A stretch of DNA of 64,000 nt from Apoda limacodes (Eukaryota > Arthropoda > Insecta > Lepidoptera > Limacodidae). The notes under the pieces are model-generated. The model ran no database searches. It was not told the DNA's origin and worked only from the letters and a program-made list of their open reading frames with translations. The stretch spans positions 21,655,521-21,719,520 of the forward strand of contig OX291544.1 in assembly GCA_946406115.1 (NCBI GenBank), read 5' to 3'. This document shows, piece after piece, positions 22,440-33,427 of this stretch. Within the stretch, counting starts at the first letter, position 1; each line of letters opens with the position of its first letter. The position numbers were made by a program, and so were the translations under genes.

Positions 22440-23130
22440 CTGTGCCGATAGCGAGCGGTGAGATGGTAAATAAGCAGATACAGACCCTCCAAAACCGCTT
22501 TCTCAGAGCGGCCTCCGGAGCTCATGATACGTCCAATGCGGACCTACACAGAGATTTCGAACTCCCAACAATTCCCTAATATTTCAAAGACCTGGCAGTC
22601 CGCTTTTTCGAGCGTACACAAAATCACCCGAATCGACTAATTGTGCAATCCACAACGTATAATCCCACTAACCGACCTCGGCATTGTCGTAAAACTATCG
22701 TTAGGCGGCCTCGGCACGTACTAACGGCCCCAGATGACTATCTCGCTGTCCGGATAGCGAGATTAGTCTCTAAGACCTCCCCGAATAGGGACTACCCTCA
22801 CACGACCGCGACGTCCCCGGGTTCGTCAGCGACCGCAAGGATACACGAGGTATGAATGAGTGCCGGGGCGCTTCTCGCCCCCCACTCATTCGCAACCGCA
22901 CCCGCGTAACGGGAAGCTCCCCTCCTGGCGGTGACTCACCTTCGGGTTCGAGTCTCACGCCGGTCAAAGGGACGCCCCCGAGAGCGACAACCCAAGCCGA
23001 GGTTTCCCCCGCGGGGAGCCCTTGAGCGTTGGGCGCTACAAGGGCTGAGGCTCCTTCAGAGACTCGCCCCAAAAAGCCCGGTGAAGCAGTAATGGCTGCA
23101 ACAGCCATTACTGCGTCAGTGATGGACGCT
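22440..23130 (+). pseudogene. Jockey-type LINE 3' remnant
   Basis: Open pieces encode IQTLQNRFLRAASGAHDTSN, DLHRDFELPTIP, YFKDLAVRFFERTQNHPN and RPRHVLTAPDDY. The LQN(R/K)xLR...FF...HPN pattern is the C-terminal end of jockey-clade reverse transcriptases. A stop (TAA at about 22577) and frame changes break it. Downstream, from 22860, is a GC-rich 3' UTR-like stretch (CGGGGCGCTTCTCGCCCCCC, GGTGACTCACCTTCGGGTTC). The catalytic RT core is absent. The 113-, 70- and antisense 112-codon frames here are pieces or shadows of this remnant. Confidence 0.7.
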
Positions 23131-23439
23131 AGATCAGTTTTTTTAAAAAGCGCTAGATTCCGCTAGACAAGTGTGGTTCAAAAAAGCGCTCGATTATAAT
23201 ATATTTTACATTATATAATTAATTATTGCAAGTTTACTAATAAATAAAACATCACTTTGATTTAAAAATAATCTTTATTGATACTCGCGTATAATATCAA
23301 TAAAATTCGTTTCGATTCTAAGTACCTGCCTACCTACGAAACTTTACCATAATTTCTACTCTGTTTATATCTCCAGATACAATATCAGGAACACGAACAA
23401 CCTTATCCTCACTGACATCGTTTTTTTACTAAACACGTA

Positions 23440-24257
23440 TTTTGTCTGTTCAAAATTTGAAAAGGGCTGGTAACAGACGTAAAGATATGATAAAAACAAG
23501 TAATGCAAAAAAGGGGAAAGTGTCTTCTCGAGCTTTTCCCAGTGAGTTAGATATCTAACTATAGACTGTTTTTTTCTAAAGTTTCAATATTTTTCGATAG
23601 TTACAATGTATGTCAGATTTTTTTCCAGCAATTAAATATCATACCTACAACTTTCCTTTTGTCAAAATCTCGTACGAGATTGTAATTGTACGAGGAATCT
23701 CGTATGGTTGGTAACCTTTTTTTCAAGTAACAGCACAGGGTTTGATTAATTTGTGTTACAATATGCATTGTCACAATTTTTTTATGGCATTAACTTAGAA
23801 GTTATATTTTTTTACACATTTAAGCAACCATTTACTTTAATATTTGATATTAATTTAAACTTGATACCGCGTACAGCGTTCTTAAGTAAAAGGATCTTGA
23901 CAGACAAATTTTTTAATGTGATACAATAACAAATTAACAAATTTCAGTTATTTTTCCTATATTTATGATGTAAGACCTTACTCATGTCAATTTCCATGAT
24001 TCTTTAGAACAACGGAAATCACATAAATCAAACCCGATTTATTTATGAATGCCAAAATATGCGACAAAAATGGCCGTTTTTTTGCATTAACTAAGAAGCT
24101 TGATAGTTTTACAGTTTCAAGAGGACCATAGGCTTTTGTATTTGATATTTATTTTAACCTTGAAAAAGGGTCTTGACAAACAGACAGACAGACAGACGGA
24201 CAACAAAGTGATCCTATAAGGTTTCCCTTTTTCCTTTTGACTTACGGAACCCTAAAA
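23440..24257 (+). repeat. Long dispersed repeat ending TACGGAACCCTAAAAAC
   Basis: Carries ATGCAAAAAAGGGGAAAGTG, AATCTCGTACGAGATTG, GGGTCTTGACAAACAGAC, a GACA tetranucleotide run (24176-24200), GTGATCCTATAAGGTTTCCC and the terminal CTTACGGAACCCTAAAAAC. It shares its terminal words with the repeat at 20.82 kb but has a different body. There is no coding frame. Confidence 0.55.
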
Positions 24258-27095
24258 ACTATGTTTTGAAAAAAGCTGATATTTATTTTTATTTAGATTC
24301 GTTATTTTTTCGTTCGTTAGTTATTATCGATGGATAATAAATCGTGGGGTCGGTGCATTAGTTTTATGTTTGTTTTACGTAAAAAATAGTTATTTATTTA
24401 AGTAATTTAAAACTATTTTTAGACCTTAAGATTATTATTCATACAGTAATGCAATATCTAAAATCAAAAAATCATTCTATTTAATTCATATGCTCTTTCC
24501 ATCTCTAAGATTTATAGACATTGTTGTCAATATTGACAAATCTGTTATACTCTGTGGACATAGCTTTTGTCAATACTTCGATTTTGTTAAAAATATTGTA
24601 TTTAAAAGGAAAATATGAATTGTTTATTGCTGTGGTATATTTAGTATGTGTTTGCTTTTCGCCGCAATTGAATTTTTAAGGGTATTATTTAGTGATTGTT
24701 ACGGAATCTTGTAATTTTGAGAAGACGACGTTTACATGATAAGTCAAGTAAGAAAAAATAAGGTTTACCCATATAAAGCTATATAACCGTTTTTTTTTAA
24801 TATTTTATTGCTAATCATGTACATCCTATTATTCCCTTCCTTTTATCTTCCTAGCCTTTCTCCTATTATATCCTACAAGTAGGAAAGTTTCATAAATATT
24901 AGTTATATTAGACATTTTAAAAGTTTTGCGTCAAAGTCAGTGAAAGCGCTCCATATCAGTCTATTTAAGTTCCTTACATCGTTGGGTCATAGAATTGTAC
25001 CTATTAACAGTGGATCTGCGAGTTAAAAATAATTGCGAACGTCTCCTTGACTATTGCGTTTGCGTATGTATTGTCATTTTAATTCCTTCTATACAAAAAA
25101 CCAAAATGAAATATTTTCCTATCAATCGTAATGTAAAATATTTGCCTACATATTTCATGATCTCACTATTTTGTGAGATCTATATTATTACATCGCAAAT
25201 TAATATACTACAGTTAATATACTGAATCAATTATCTTTACGAGTATCGTTATCAACGTCCAATGATATTATAGTCCGGGAGATAGGGACAAAAAATTCTC
25301 GGTTATTTATTACTTGTATACTTGAGGACTCGAAATACGTAATGAATGAAACAAAAATAATGGTCTTAGTATTGATCGTAGGGATGGTCCGCATTTTTCG
25401 CTATTTTTTTCAAATCTAGAACTCGTCTGCGGGCATCCGGTCTCTGACATATGTGCTGCCACTTTAGCTTAATAATTGTCATAACTATTCCTTATTTACT
25501 TGCATATCTTAAGTGTAATCAATTAATTAATACAATACTCTAATTATTACGTATGTCATACCTACACATAAGAAAATGGAATTATCAAGTCATTATAATT
25601 ATTAAGATTTAGTGATTCCTTTTTTTCTTTTTTTTCTTTATTTTAGAAAAAAACAGTCACAAATTGAATATTGCAGAATAAACAAAACAAATAAACAGAC
25701 CTGGAGTTCTCTAAATTAAAAAAGTATCATAATTACAATATGTAGCTGCATTTACAAGACCAAATGTATGAATGGATGAAACTGTCCTGACAGACTGACG
25801 AGTCGAAGCAGACTCAAAATTCAAACTCTTTAAATTTGACAAGGTGGTTTTTTTGTACAACTTAAGGCGGGAAAGGGAAGTTATTATCTAAGGGTTCTAA
25901 CAAAAAAAGGATTTTCAAGCAGTGGGTTTAATGAAGTGTCCTTAAAGAAATATTACCAATCCTAACTGAAAATAACTCTCCTTTTAATTTTTTTCTTTTT
26001 AAGAAACTACTCAGCTATGACAGCTTTTTATGTGAGGTGAAGCCAAGCCACGGACGAAAACGAATCGAAACGCTAGCCAAAAAAGGTGTTTCTGGTATTC
26101 TTGGTAGCGGCAGAACGATTTTTATCAAACAGCAAATGGTTGTTAAAAGGTAGGTACACTATTATTTACCTACCCCGCAAATGATAACTCTTTCAGTAGC
26201 TTACGCACAGTAGACCTTCACTCTGGTCGATCAATAAACAGTAGGGCGGTTTTCGGCTTCATCAAGTGTCTCCAAGAACTTGGGAGCGCGAGTTTTTGGC
26301 AAGATTTTTTTATTTCATGTACTTTATTATTTTATTAATTAGTCAATAAAATTAAAAATGTGTGTTTGTTTTGTCACGAATTATATCTAAATTTCAAATA
26401 TTATTAATAAACAAATATTGTAAAACTAATGTTTCTTAATAGATAGCTGAATTAAGTAATTTAGTCTAATAATATCAAGTATCTTAAACATCAGATATTA
26501 TATGGTATATCTATGTGATAGATATCCCTTAGCCAGATAATCAAAAAATGTGTAAAGATACTTAGATCTTTGAAAGTACGTTAAAAAAGCAAAGGATGTA
26601 GCTATGAAGACATAAAAAAAATTAAAAAAAAAATCCATAAAATAATTCATCTTGAAAGATCAAAAGAATTAATTTAAAATTTAAGTCAAAGTACAAATCA
26701 TTTCCATAATCTTAGTACTTATAGAATTCACCTTTTTCCTACTTTCATCCACTTTCACAATGTTATTCATAATGTTAATATCGAGCGAGATTAGAATATA
26801 AATTGTTTAGCACCGCGTTAAATTGTGTGAAAAACTTCGTTTCCATATTCATTAATCGCCGAGTTGACGGTGACATCACTTTCTTAAATAAAAATTATGA
26901 TGCAATATTCATTGACGATCTTCTTACTAATAAATATTAAATATTTTGGATTTGTTTTTAGTTTACGATATTTTTGTGTCTAAAAATAATATTACACGAA
27001 GTTAAATTCAAACCTTTATTATCATAAAACAGTAAAAGAGTATAGCTATACTATAGAACTATAGAGTTATAAGTTTTTCTATGCAGTAGTAGTAG
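24258..27095. other. Intron 1 stretch without recognised features
   Basis: AT-rich DNA. Around 26040-26150 a GC-richer patch (AAGCCACGGACGAAAACGAA, TTCTTGGTAGCGGCAGAACG) looks like a decayed element, but I could not place it. The 76-codon frame near 24995-25225 has no motif. Confidence 0.4.
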
Positions 27096-27099
27096 TTGT

Positions 27100-27246
27100 C
27101 TCTAGGACTACAGTTTGGGGTTCTTCAAGAAAGAAGTTTTTAGATGTCTGAAGGGTCGGCAACGGTGTTGCAAGCGTCCATAGGCTACGGTGACCGCATA
27201 CCTGTCATCAGATGGAACCTAAGCTTGCTTACCAAATTGATAATAA
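27100..27246 (+). mobile_element. LINE-X 3' fragment, strongly decayed
   Basis: GGACTACAGTTTGGGGTTC, TTCAAGAAAGAAGTTTTTAG, GAAGGGTCGGCAACG, GTTGCAAGCGTCCATAGGC and ACGGTGACCGCATACC follow the LINE-X 3' end in order, with deletions. Confidence 0.75.
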
Positions 27247-27639
27247 AAAAATTAGTGCATTGAAGATATTCCAAAAAGTAAGATACAATGACTATTAGGA
27301 GATTTTCTTGTCTATGTCTGCTCTACCGTTTTGCGGGAACTACCAAATAAATTGGATAGATTGGAATTTGATCGATCCTAGATTAGTATATGAATACTTT
27401 GATTAAAAAAACACTAATATAATATTACAAAGTTTTACCTTAGAATATCATTTTGATGATAAAATAATAATTTTTGACAATAAAACTGATACCTATAGGT
27501 ACGAAATATGTAAATATTATTACAAAGGTGTAATAATTACGTCTACTAATCACCTTCTTATTTTACAGTGATATTTTCAATGATCTACTTAATTACTGAA
27601 TTAGGTAGTTAAATTAGAATGTAGCTATAACGTAGATAC

Positions 27640-27960
27640 ACACTCTAAACTGAAACCAAAACATTTGGTTTGTATGAAAACCGACTTTAAGTCATTAGTA
27701 GGGAGTAGCAGTAGTTTGCGCTTGTTAGCTGACGCGATATCGACGTTTAGACGGTTCCAAAGCCTTGCGACGCGAACGCCTCGCGCCCGGTCAATATGTG
27801 GAGTGGTGTGGCTTGCAGGCGATCAATCGCGGCGCGAAACTGGGGGGACACAACCACCTGTTGAGCGCTAGCCCCCCTTCTACACGTGACGTAGAAGCTG
27901 AGAAATCCGCCCAAACGTAAACATTAATTCTAACTTCATTCTTCATTGTAGAGAATGTCG
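27640..27960. promoter_or_regulatory. GC-rich intronic island C with CACGTGACGTA
   Basis: A sharply GC-rich patch in intron 1, with TTGCGACGCGAACGCCTCGC, CAATCGCGGCGCGAAACTG and TTCTACACGTGACGTAGAAG. The last block is a near-palindrome combining an E-box (CACGTG) and a CRE-like TGACGT. A 68-codon plus-strand frame crosses it without a recognisable motif. It could be a regulatory region or the end of a GC-rich retroelement; I cannot tell which. Confidence 0.3.
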
Positions 27961-29160
27961 CTCCGCCACGCGCCTGAATTTCAATCCGCCGCGCGTATTG
28001 GTAAACAAATTTCAGCGCGCACCGGCTCTGTCATAAATAAAATATAGCTCATGTAGGTGGTTGTTTTTAATTTAATTATGTGTAATTAGGTCTACACAAT
28101 AGAAGAATGAAGTGTTTAGATAAATATGGTTGGGTGCGATCCTCACGTTATTGGGTACATTATGTATCATGTTTAGGGTCTTACTAGTGGTTGATAAGTA
28201 TGGCTGATAAAAATGTAGACAAGAACTGCCTATTTATAGACATAAAATATATATTTAAACAATATAGGTATATTTCCGTATCTTTGCAACGATTACGATG
28301 AAATTTTATATTTAGATAGGGTTTTGCTTTTTGAGTTTACGTTTACCTATAGTAGTGTGTTAATCTCTTAATATCTCTCTATCTCTTAATGTTTCATACC
28401 TATACCTATTTTTTTTGTAAAAACACAATTATGAAAAAACAGGCGCCCAGGAACCTACTAATTTATTATCTTTGCAAATAGTGGCATTAACAACAAAATA
28501 TTACAGAACTATATGCTGGCTCATTTGTATTTATAGATTATATTTTATTTTGCACTTTAAATATCTTAAATTACATGAGTATAATAAGCAGCAGATAAAG
28601 ATCAAAATTAGAACAGAAAAGAAGTAGACAGGTGGTTATTTTTTTACTAGATATCTTAAGTGAATATGTTTATAAATTACAAAGTTTGCTAAGTTTTCTT
28701 TCCAAGTGTAAATTTATGTCGGTATATATCATCCAAGAACCTGACAAAAATTGGACAGACTAAAATAGATTGGCATTGCAGTGCCCTCCATTTTCGACCG
28801 GTGTTGCTCAACTACTAGGTATGTATTATGTGAACCTACACGAACTACTTAGATTGTGAACCTACACAAACTAGATTGGCCAACTAAAAGTTATTTGTAA
28901 TTAAAATCAAATCTTAACTTTTCCAACTCTTAATGTTTGTAATAGAGAATTTATTAAAGTCAAAATCAAAGTAATTTTTTAATACCAACTTTAAGTTTAG
29001 AACAGCAGAAAGTCAAAAATTAAGACAATATTGACAACTATATTATGGACGCCTTTACTGAATGACAATTCTATTGCCAAAAACCTCCAATTATTAAATT
29101 GATCAATTAAAAAGTTTAAACGTGCATTTGTTTTCATATAATTGACGTCTTAATCAGCAA
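27961..29160. other. Intron 1 proximal part, nothing recognised
   Basis: AT-rich sequence without repeats I recognise and without credible coding frames. It contains a short near-repeat, GTGAACCTACACGAACTA / GTGAACCTACACAAACTA (about 28830-28875). Confidence 0.4.
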
Positions 29161-29192
29161 GTGAAAAAACGCTTTAGAAATGTATGTGTTAC

Positions 29193-29407
29193 CAACCCAT
29201 AGGCATAATATGATCATTATGGTGAGCATGATGCGAGGGGTAGTCGTAGCGGTAGTAGCGTTGATAGGGGTCGTGCGCGTGCGGCGGGTAGTAGGCGTGT
29301 GCATACGGGGCATAGGGTAGCGGTGCGTAGAGCCCGTAGCCCTCCCAGCCGGCGCCCGCGCCGTACTGCCCGCCGGCGCGATACTCCCCGTAGTTGCAAC
29401 AGTCCAT
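29193..29407 (-). CDS. Candidate first coding exon, Tyr/His/Pro-rich
   Basis: Minus-strand frame starting at ATG 29407-29405 with MDCCNYGEYRAGGQYGAGAG. It continues WEGYGLYAPLPYAPYAHAYY, PPHAHDPYQRYYRYDY, PSHHAHHNDH and IMPMG. Upstream in-frame codons (GTG GCG GTA GCT) are open, but the first ATG gives MDCC. The sequence is GC-rich with strong codon structure in an AT-rich region. A GTAACA donor follows at 29192, but it leaves two bases (TG), which is the wrong phase for exon 2. A weaker GTTGGT donor four bases earlier gives the right phase. If unspliced, the frame ends IMPMGW-stop at 29189. Another small exon could lie between. The low-complexity, tyrosine-rich composition suggests a disordered nuclear protein; identity unknown. 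Confidence 0.55.
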
Positions 29408-29419
29408 AGCTACCGCCAC

Positions 29420-29960
29420 CGCTCGCTACGCGCCCGGCAGACCCCGCCACTCCCGCCATAGCGCGTACCGCCACATTACCGCACTCCTACGACACTAACT
29501 ACTCAACTCCCCGTTCGTATCCGCCCTAACTGTTTACAAACACTCTAACAGAAATAAAAAACCCACTTTCTCAACATACATTGTCTGAAAAAATATAATA
29601 CATTCCGCTTTTTTACTTTTTGAAACTAATAACCTTATCGGAAGAGAAAAATAAATAGTTCTAGTGAGTTTTGTCGAGTCGCGTCTCTAGGCGGGAATCG
29701 GGTGCGGTTGGATGCGACGTTAGTTAGCAGAAAGAGGTCGTTCGAGTTTGCCGACGGCGCGGCGTGAGATCGGCGGAGTGGGGGCGGGGCGCCCGCCAGC
29801 GGCTGGCGGGTCGGCGCAGCGCGGCGCTCGACGGACGCCGACTGAGGCGTCGCGGAATCGATACGCCGCCGCCGCCGCCGCGCCGCCCGTCGCCCACCAC
29901 TACCTGCCTGCGCCCGTATTGCGCGCGAACTTTGTCTTCCCCAATGGAATTTTATATTTA
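29420..29960 (-). promoter_or_regulatory. CpG-rich 5' UTR/promoter region of the minus-strand gene
   Basis: Highly GC-rich blocks (GGGGCGGGGCGCCCGCCAGC, CGCCGCCGCCGCCGCGCCGC) lie directly upstream of the candidate first exon. A Sp1/KLF-type GGGGCGGGGC box is at about 29780. Three overlapping frames on both strands (29635-29979 and two on plus) are low-complexity products of the GCC-repeat composition. I treat this as promoter and 5' UTR, not as a second gene. Confidence 0.45.
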
Positions 29961-30234
29961 GATCCATGGTGAAACACATTGATCAATAACTTGACACTAC
30001 TTTTTAATTAGTTAACACTTTCGCAAAATACTGCATTAAGCTCCTATATTTCTAACAAGTACTAAAAATGAGTAGCGGCTTCTTAAAATGTGCAATTTTC
30101 TTTACCTTGGCAAAGATTTCAAGCAAAGGACGCAATGCAATATATACAGAAAATATTTATATAAGTAGTGTTAATTAATATTATTATGTCTCAAAGCATT
30201 GCAGCTTCGCAGCATCAAAGATAGTTACTTGTTG

Positions 30235-30370
30235 CGTATGAATGGCAGTGCCCGCCCTGGGCCGTTTTGTGGACAGTTTGAAAGTTTTATCGAATTGCGC
30301 GTAGGCGGCAGTGACCTAGATCGCGGGTAGAGCCGCGCGGCGTGCGGAATACGCACCCACCGATCTCTTT
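30235..30370. promoter_or_regulatory. GC-rich upstream element
   Basis: A second GC-rich patch (GCGCGTAGGCGGCAGTGACC, TAGAGCCGCGCGGCGTGCGG) about 0.9 kb upstream of the first exon. Its position fits a promoter-proximal or alternative promoter element. There is no direct proof. Confidence 0.25.
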
Positions 30371-30985
30371 CTAAACTCATTTATATACACATAAACAAAA
30401 AGTTACTTTTTACTTATTTATACAGTTTGTAAAGTATCAGGTGAATTTGTACACATTGTTTATAACTAGAAACAAAACAGCAAACCAAAATAAATTGAAA
30501 GTAACGTTTTAGTTAAGGACACTAATGTTTTCAAATATCCTTAAAAATATATTACTTTTGAACAAAAACAATGTTTTCTTAATATAGTTTTATTTGCCGG
30601 TAATCTATCTCTACTTTTCTGCAGTTAACTTCGGTACTATAATAAACTATACTCACAGTAAATATTTAAATAATTTATAAATTGTAACTCTAGAAAGTTT
30701 TTTCATAACCAATGATAATGTATATATTCAAATAGGTAGAGAGAGACGTACTGGCATGCAAAAACTGAGGCGGCTAAATTAAGACAATTGTTGTAATTAA
30801 TTCAGTCACATGTCACTAAATATATAGCTATCTCCTTCTGTTTCACACGTTCCGTATTATCTTTTGCGTTCGTCTAAGGTAGGTTTAGATAACAGCAGAT
30901 CAATTTAAAATTTTGAACAATATGAAGATATACCGTATCTTTACTTAAATATCATTGGTTATAACTCAAACATATGAATAATATC
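30371..30985. other. AT-rich upstream DNA, nothing recognised
   Basis: No coding frame or repeat family recognised. AGGTAGAGAGAGACGTACTG near 30735 and the following AATTGTTGTAATTAATTCAG recur in reverse order near 62.22-62.33 kb, so a decayed dispersed repeat may lie at about 30730-30850. Confidence 0.35.
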
Positions 30986-30987
30986 AA

Positions 30988-31162
30988 TATGTATGGCTTT
31001 TTTACAGTTCCTTAGCTAAATGACAAGAACGGAACCCTTATAGCTTCGTCGTGTTCGTCTGCCCGTTAGCGATAAAATTTTGCCGTCTTTGCTTTTAATC
31101 AAATGATCAAATTTTACAGGACGGTATCTTAGATACAATTTTGACAATAAATAATGGACAAT
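30988..31162. repeat. Remnant of the TTTTTAGGGTTCCGTAGC repeat family
   Basis: CAGTTCCTTAGCTAAATGAC, AACGGAACCCTTATAGCTTC, TCGTGTTCGTCTGCCCGTTA and CAAATTTTACAGGACGGTAT correspond in order to the copy at 59.99-60.12 kb. Non-coding. Confidence 0.6.
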
Positions 31163-31274
31163 CTTTTATTTGTCATTACAAGTTGAAACAATCACTACAC
31201 AGTTTAATCAGTACACATATTAATTAATTCTAAAATCTTACTTAATTACTAAAATCTTACTTACATTTTTATAT

Positions 31275-32450
31275 ACAGGGACTTTTAAATGATCGACAAT
31301 TCGGTTTTACCAAGGGACGCTCAACTACTGATGCTAGAGCCTTGCTTATGAAGCATATGCTTGCGGCATGGGAGAGTTTCCAAGATGTAGTTGGCGTTTT
31401 TTGCGACTTTTCGAAGCCGTTTGATTGTGTCGATCATCAAACGTTTTAAGCCAAATTAAAATATTATGATGATAGAAATAAATTTCTTGAACTTGTAGAA
31501 TCATATTTCAGAAATAGAATTCAAAAAGTGGTTATAAATAGTGCTTTATCTCAGGGATCTCTAGGGAAATTAGGTGTACCACAAGGGTCAATATTAGAGT
31601 CTTTCTTGTTTTTAGTATATATAAATGAGATACCCTTTATGGTGCAAAAGTTAACGGCGGATTTTATTTGCGGATGACACTTCATTATTGTTTAAAGTGA
31701 ACATGACAATTCGAACGACATAAATAGACACTTTACAATTACTTTAAATTGAATGGCTGTAAATAATCTTGTACTTAATACAAATAAAACAAAATACATT
31801 AAGTTTTCACTGATATCTCTTATCTAATCTAATTCTAAATCTATCTGCCTAATGTAATCCAAATTAATATAAATCTAGTATTAAATAATGAAAAATTAAA
31901 ATTAGTTGATAAATCGGTCTTTTTAGGTATAACTATTGACTCAAAATTGCAGTGAGGTCCACAAATAGCAGATAAACATAGTTCTACTGCTTTTGCGCTA
32001 AGAAAAATCAGGCAATTTACTGCAAGCCAGCACAGAAAAACTTGTTTAGGTACTTAACTTATTTCCATAGTGTAATTTCTAATAGTATTTTGCTATGGAG
32101 TTCTGCTGCTGATATTGAAACCATATTTATATTACAAAGAAAGGCTGTACAAAGCATTTATAAGCTAGGTAGCCGAGATTCTCTCAGGATTTTTTTTAAA
32201 GAAATAAATATTCTAACGGTACCGTGTCAAATATTATGTTATATATTTTAATTTCCGAGGAACAGTGATAAGCACAACTTAAATGCTAAAAATAAACATA
32301 ACCTTGCTATGCCAAAGTTAAGGCTTACTAAAGCCAAAAAATAAAAAATGTATGTAAAAAGTGTACGTCTGCTGTGTAATAATATATAAAAATATATGAA
32401 TTTATCTTTCTCGGAAGTTACTTTAAATCCCGTCATAGAATATTTAAATA
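31275..32450 (+). pseudogene. Decayed LINE reverse transcriptase (RT core to C-terminus)
   Basis: Reading the plus strand across breaks gives NDRQFGFTKGRSTTDARALL, VVGVFCDFSKPFDCVDHQTF (the D-x-S-K-x-F-D block, with P where A is usual), a stop, then KLGVPQGSILESFLFLVYIN, an FADDTS-type site reached by frameshift at about 31674, and the C-terminal HSVISNSILLWSSAADIETI and RKAVQSIYKLGSRDSLR (32042-32251). This is a jockey/CR1-group LINE, 5'-truncated inside the RT domain, with stops (for example TAA at about 31447) and frameshifts. It directly abuts the TIR element starting at 32465. Confidence 0.8.
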
Positions 32451-32653
32451 CTTAACGTATCAAATCGCACCTCCGATAAAATAGTGTTGCAACTCAAAAA
32501 AGTCGTAATTTGAGTTAACTATACAGAAATACTTAGAATCTTATAAACTATCTTCTCTAAAACTCGCCGCTAGATGGAGTTGTAACGCTGCATGACTAAG
32601 GTATTTTAAATTCAAAGTGATCTCAATCAGTGTAACATTAAGTATTGTGAAAG

Positions 32654-33300
32654 ATGGACGAGCGTTTGTTGAGACAAGTAGTGTTAGAAATCAAAATATA
32701 ACAGTGTTTTAGACAGGTAAATTTTTTTTGTATACATAATTTTGTCTAATAAACAGTTACAAATCGTATTATTACAGTTTTTTTTGTCTAATAATTTCAT
32801 CAGACAAGGTGAACGTTTCAATAATAAAGTGATATATCTATTTGACGAAAAATTTATATGTTTTGTATGTTATTATTTTATATGTTAACATACAAAAAAC
32901 TGTAATAATACGATTTGTAACTGTTTATTAGACAAAATTATGTATACAAAAAGATTTTACCTGTCTAAAACACTGTTATGTTGCGGATGTTGAAACACCA
33001 ACACTACACCATCCAACCATCCCATCGAAAAAGTTAATTTCGATTTACCAGAAAATCATCGGGTCAAAGTCAAATAATGATGATTCGGTGGAAGATCCCA
33101 ATTTTGAAATTGAGAAACGTCGTTCCATTGCAATTTTTGAAGATTACAAAACTGAGGACAACATCGGTAACCAAGCTAACTTAGAAGCTTCTTCTATATC
33201 TCCAGGGACAGCTGTTGTTGTACCTATGTACCTTGATGATATACCAATACCGAACACGAAAAAACGAAGCAGAAAACGTGTAGCTCAATCAAAAGAATAG
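32654..33300 (+). pseudogene. Unrecognised 122-codon ORF split by a MITE
   Basis: Left part 32654-32698 (MDERLLRQVVLEIKI) and right part from 32979 (starting VADVETPTLHHPTI after the codon spanning the insertion) are in the same frame if the 280-bp MITE and one TA duplication are subtracted. The right part runs to TAG at 33298-33300. It includes NNDDSVEDPNFEIEKRRSI, SPGTAVVVPMYLDDIPIP and a basic KKRSRKRVAQSKE end that could be a nuclear localisation signal. It is the only long ORF in the TIR element, so an element-encoded accessory or DNA-binding protein is one guess. A captured host exon is another. As it stands, the MITE puts stops in the frame. No family recognised. Confidence 0.5.
32699..32978. 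mobile_element. Tc1/mariner-type MITE with TA target duplication
   Basis: Arms of about 85 bp are inverted: ACAGTGTTTTAGACAGGTAA...TACAAATCGTATTATTACAG on the left and its near-perfect complement ending CTGTCTAAAACACTGT on the right, with a ~105-bp AT-rich middle. TA flanks both ends (32699-32700 and 32977-32978). TA duplication and an ACAGTG start are typical of Tc1/mariner non-autonomous elements. There is no coding capacity. Confidence 0.88.
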
Positions 33301-33427
33301 ATACAAAATGAAAGTGATTTAATATTAATTTGAATTAATTAACGCCCTAATTAAGAGACAACTGAAACTGATTTATTTGTGATTTAGATTTTAATCGTGA
33401 TAATTATGCTCAGTTCCTACGTAATCT

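Noticed and set aside
22770..23108. 112-codon minus-strand frame
   Set aside because: Antisense to the GC-rich 3' UTR of the jockey-type remnant. Low-complexity Gly/Ala/Ser translation.
29217..29474. 85-codon minus-strand frame overlapping the candidate first exon
   Set aside because: It is the other reading frame of the same GC-rich exon, with a low-complexity Arg/Ala translation. The Tyr/His/Pro-rich frame is the better coding candidate.
29635..29979. Three overlapping frames of 65-114 codons on both strands in the GC-rich block upstream of exon 1
   Set aside because: They consist of Arg/Ala/Pro-rich translations of GCC-type repeats in several frames at once, which is expected from composition. 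There is no consistent start, splice or motif.
32717..32952. Treating the MITE in the 122-codon ORF as a spliced intron (AG|GTAAAT donor in the arm)
   Set aside because: An in-frame TAA lies between the ORF break and that donor, and no good acceptor restores the frame. The TA-flanked inverted repeat is fully explained as a MITE.
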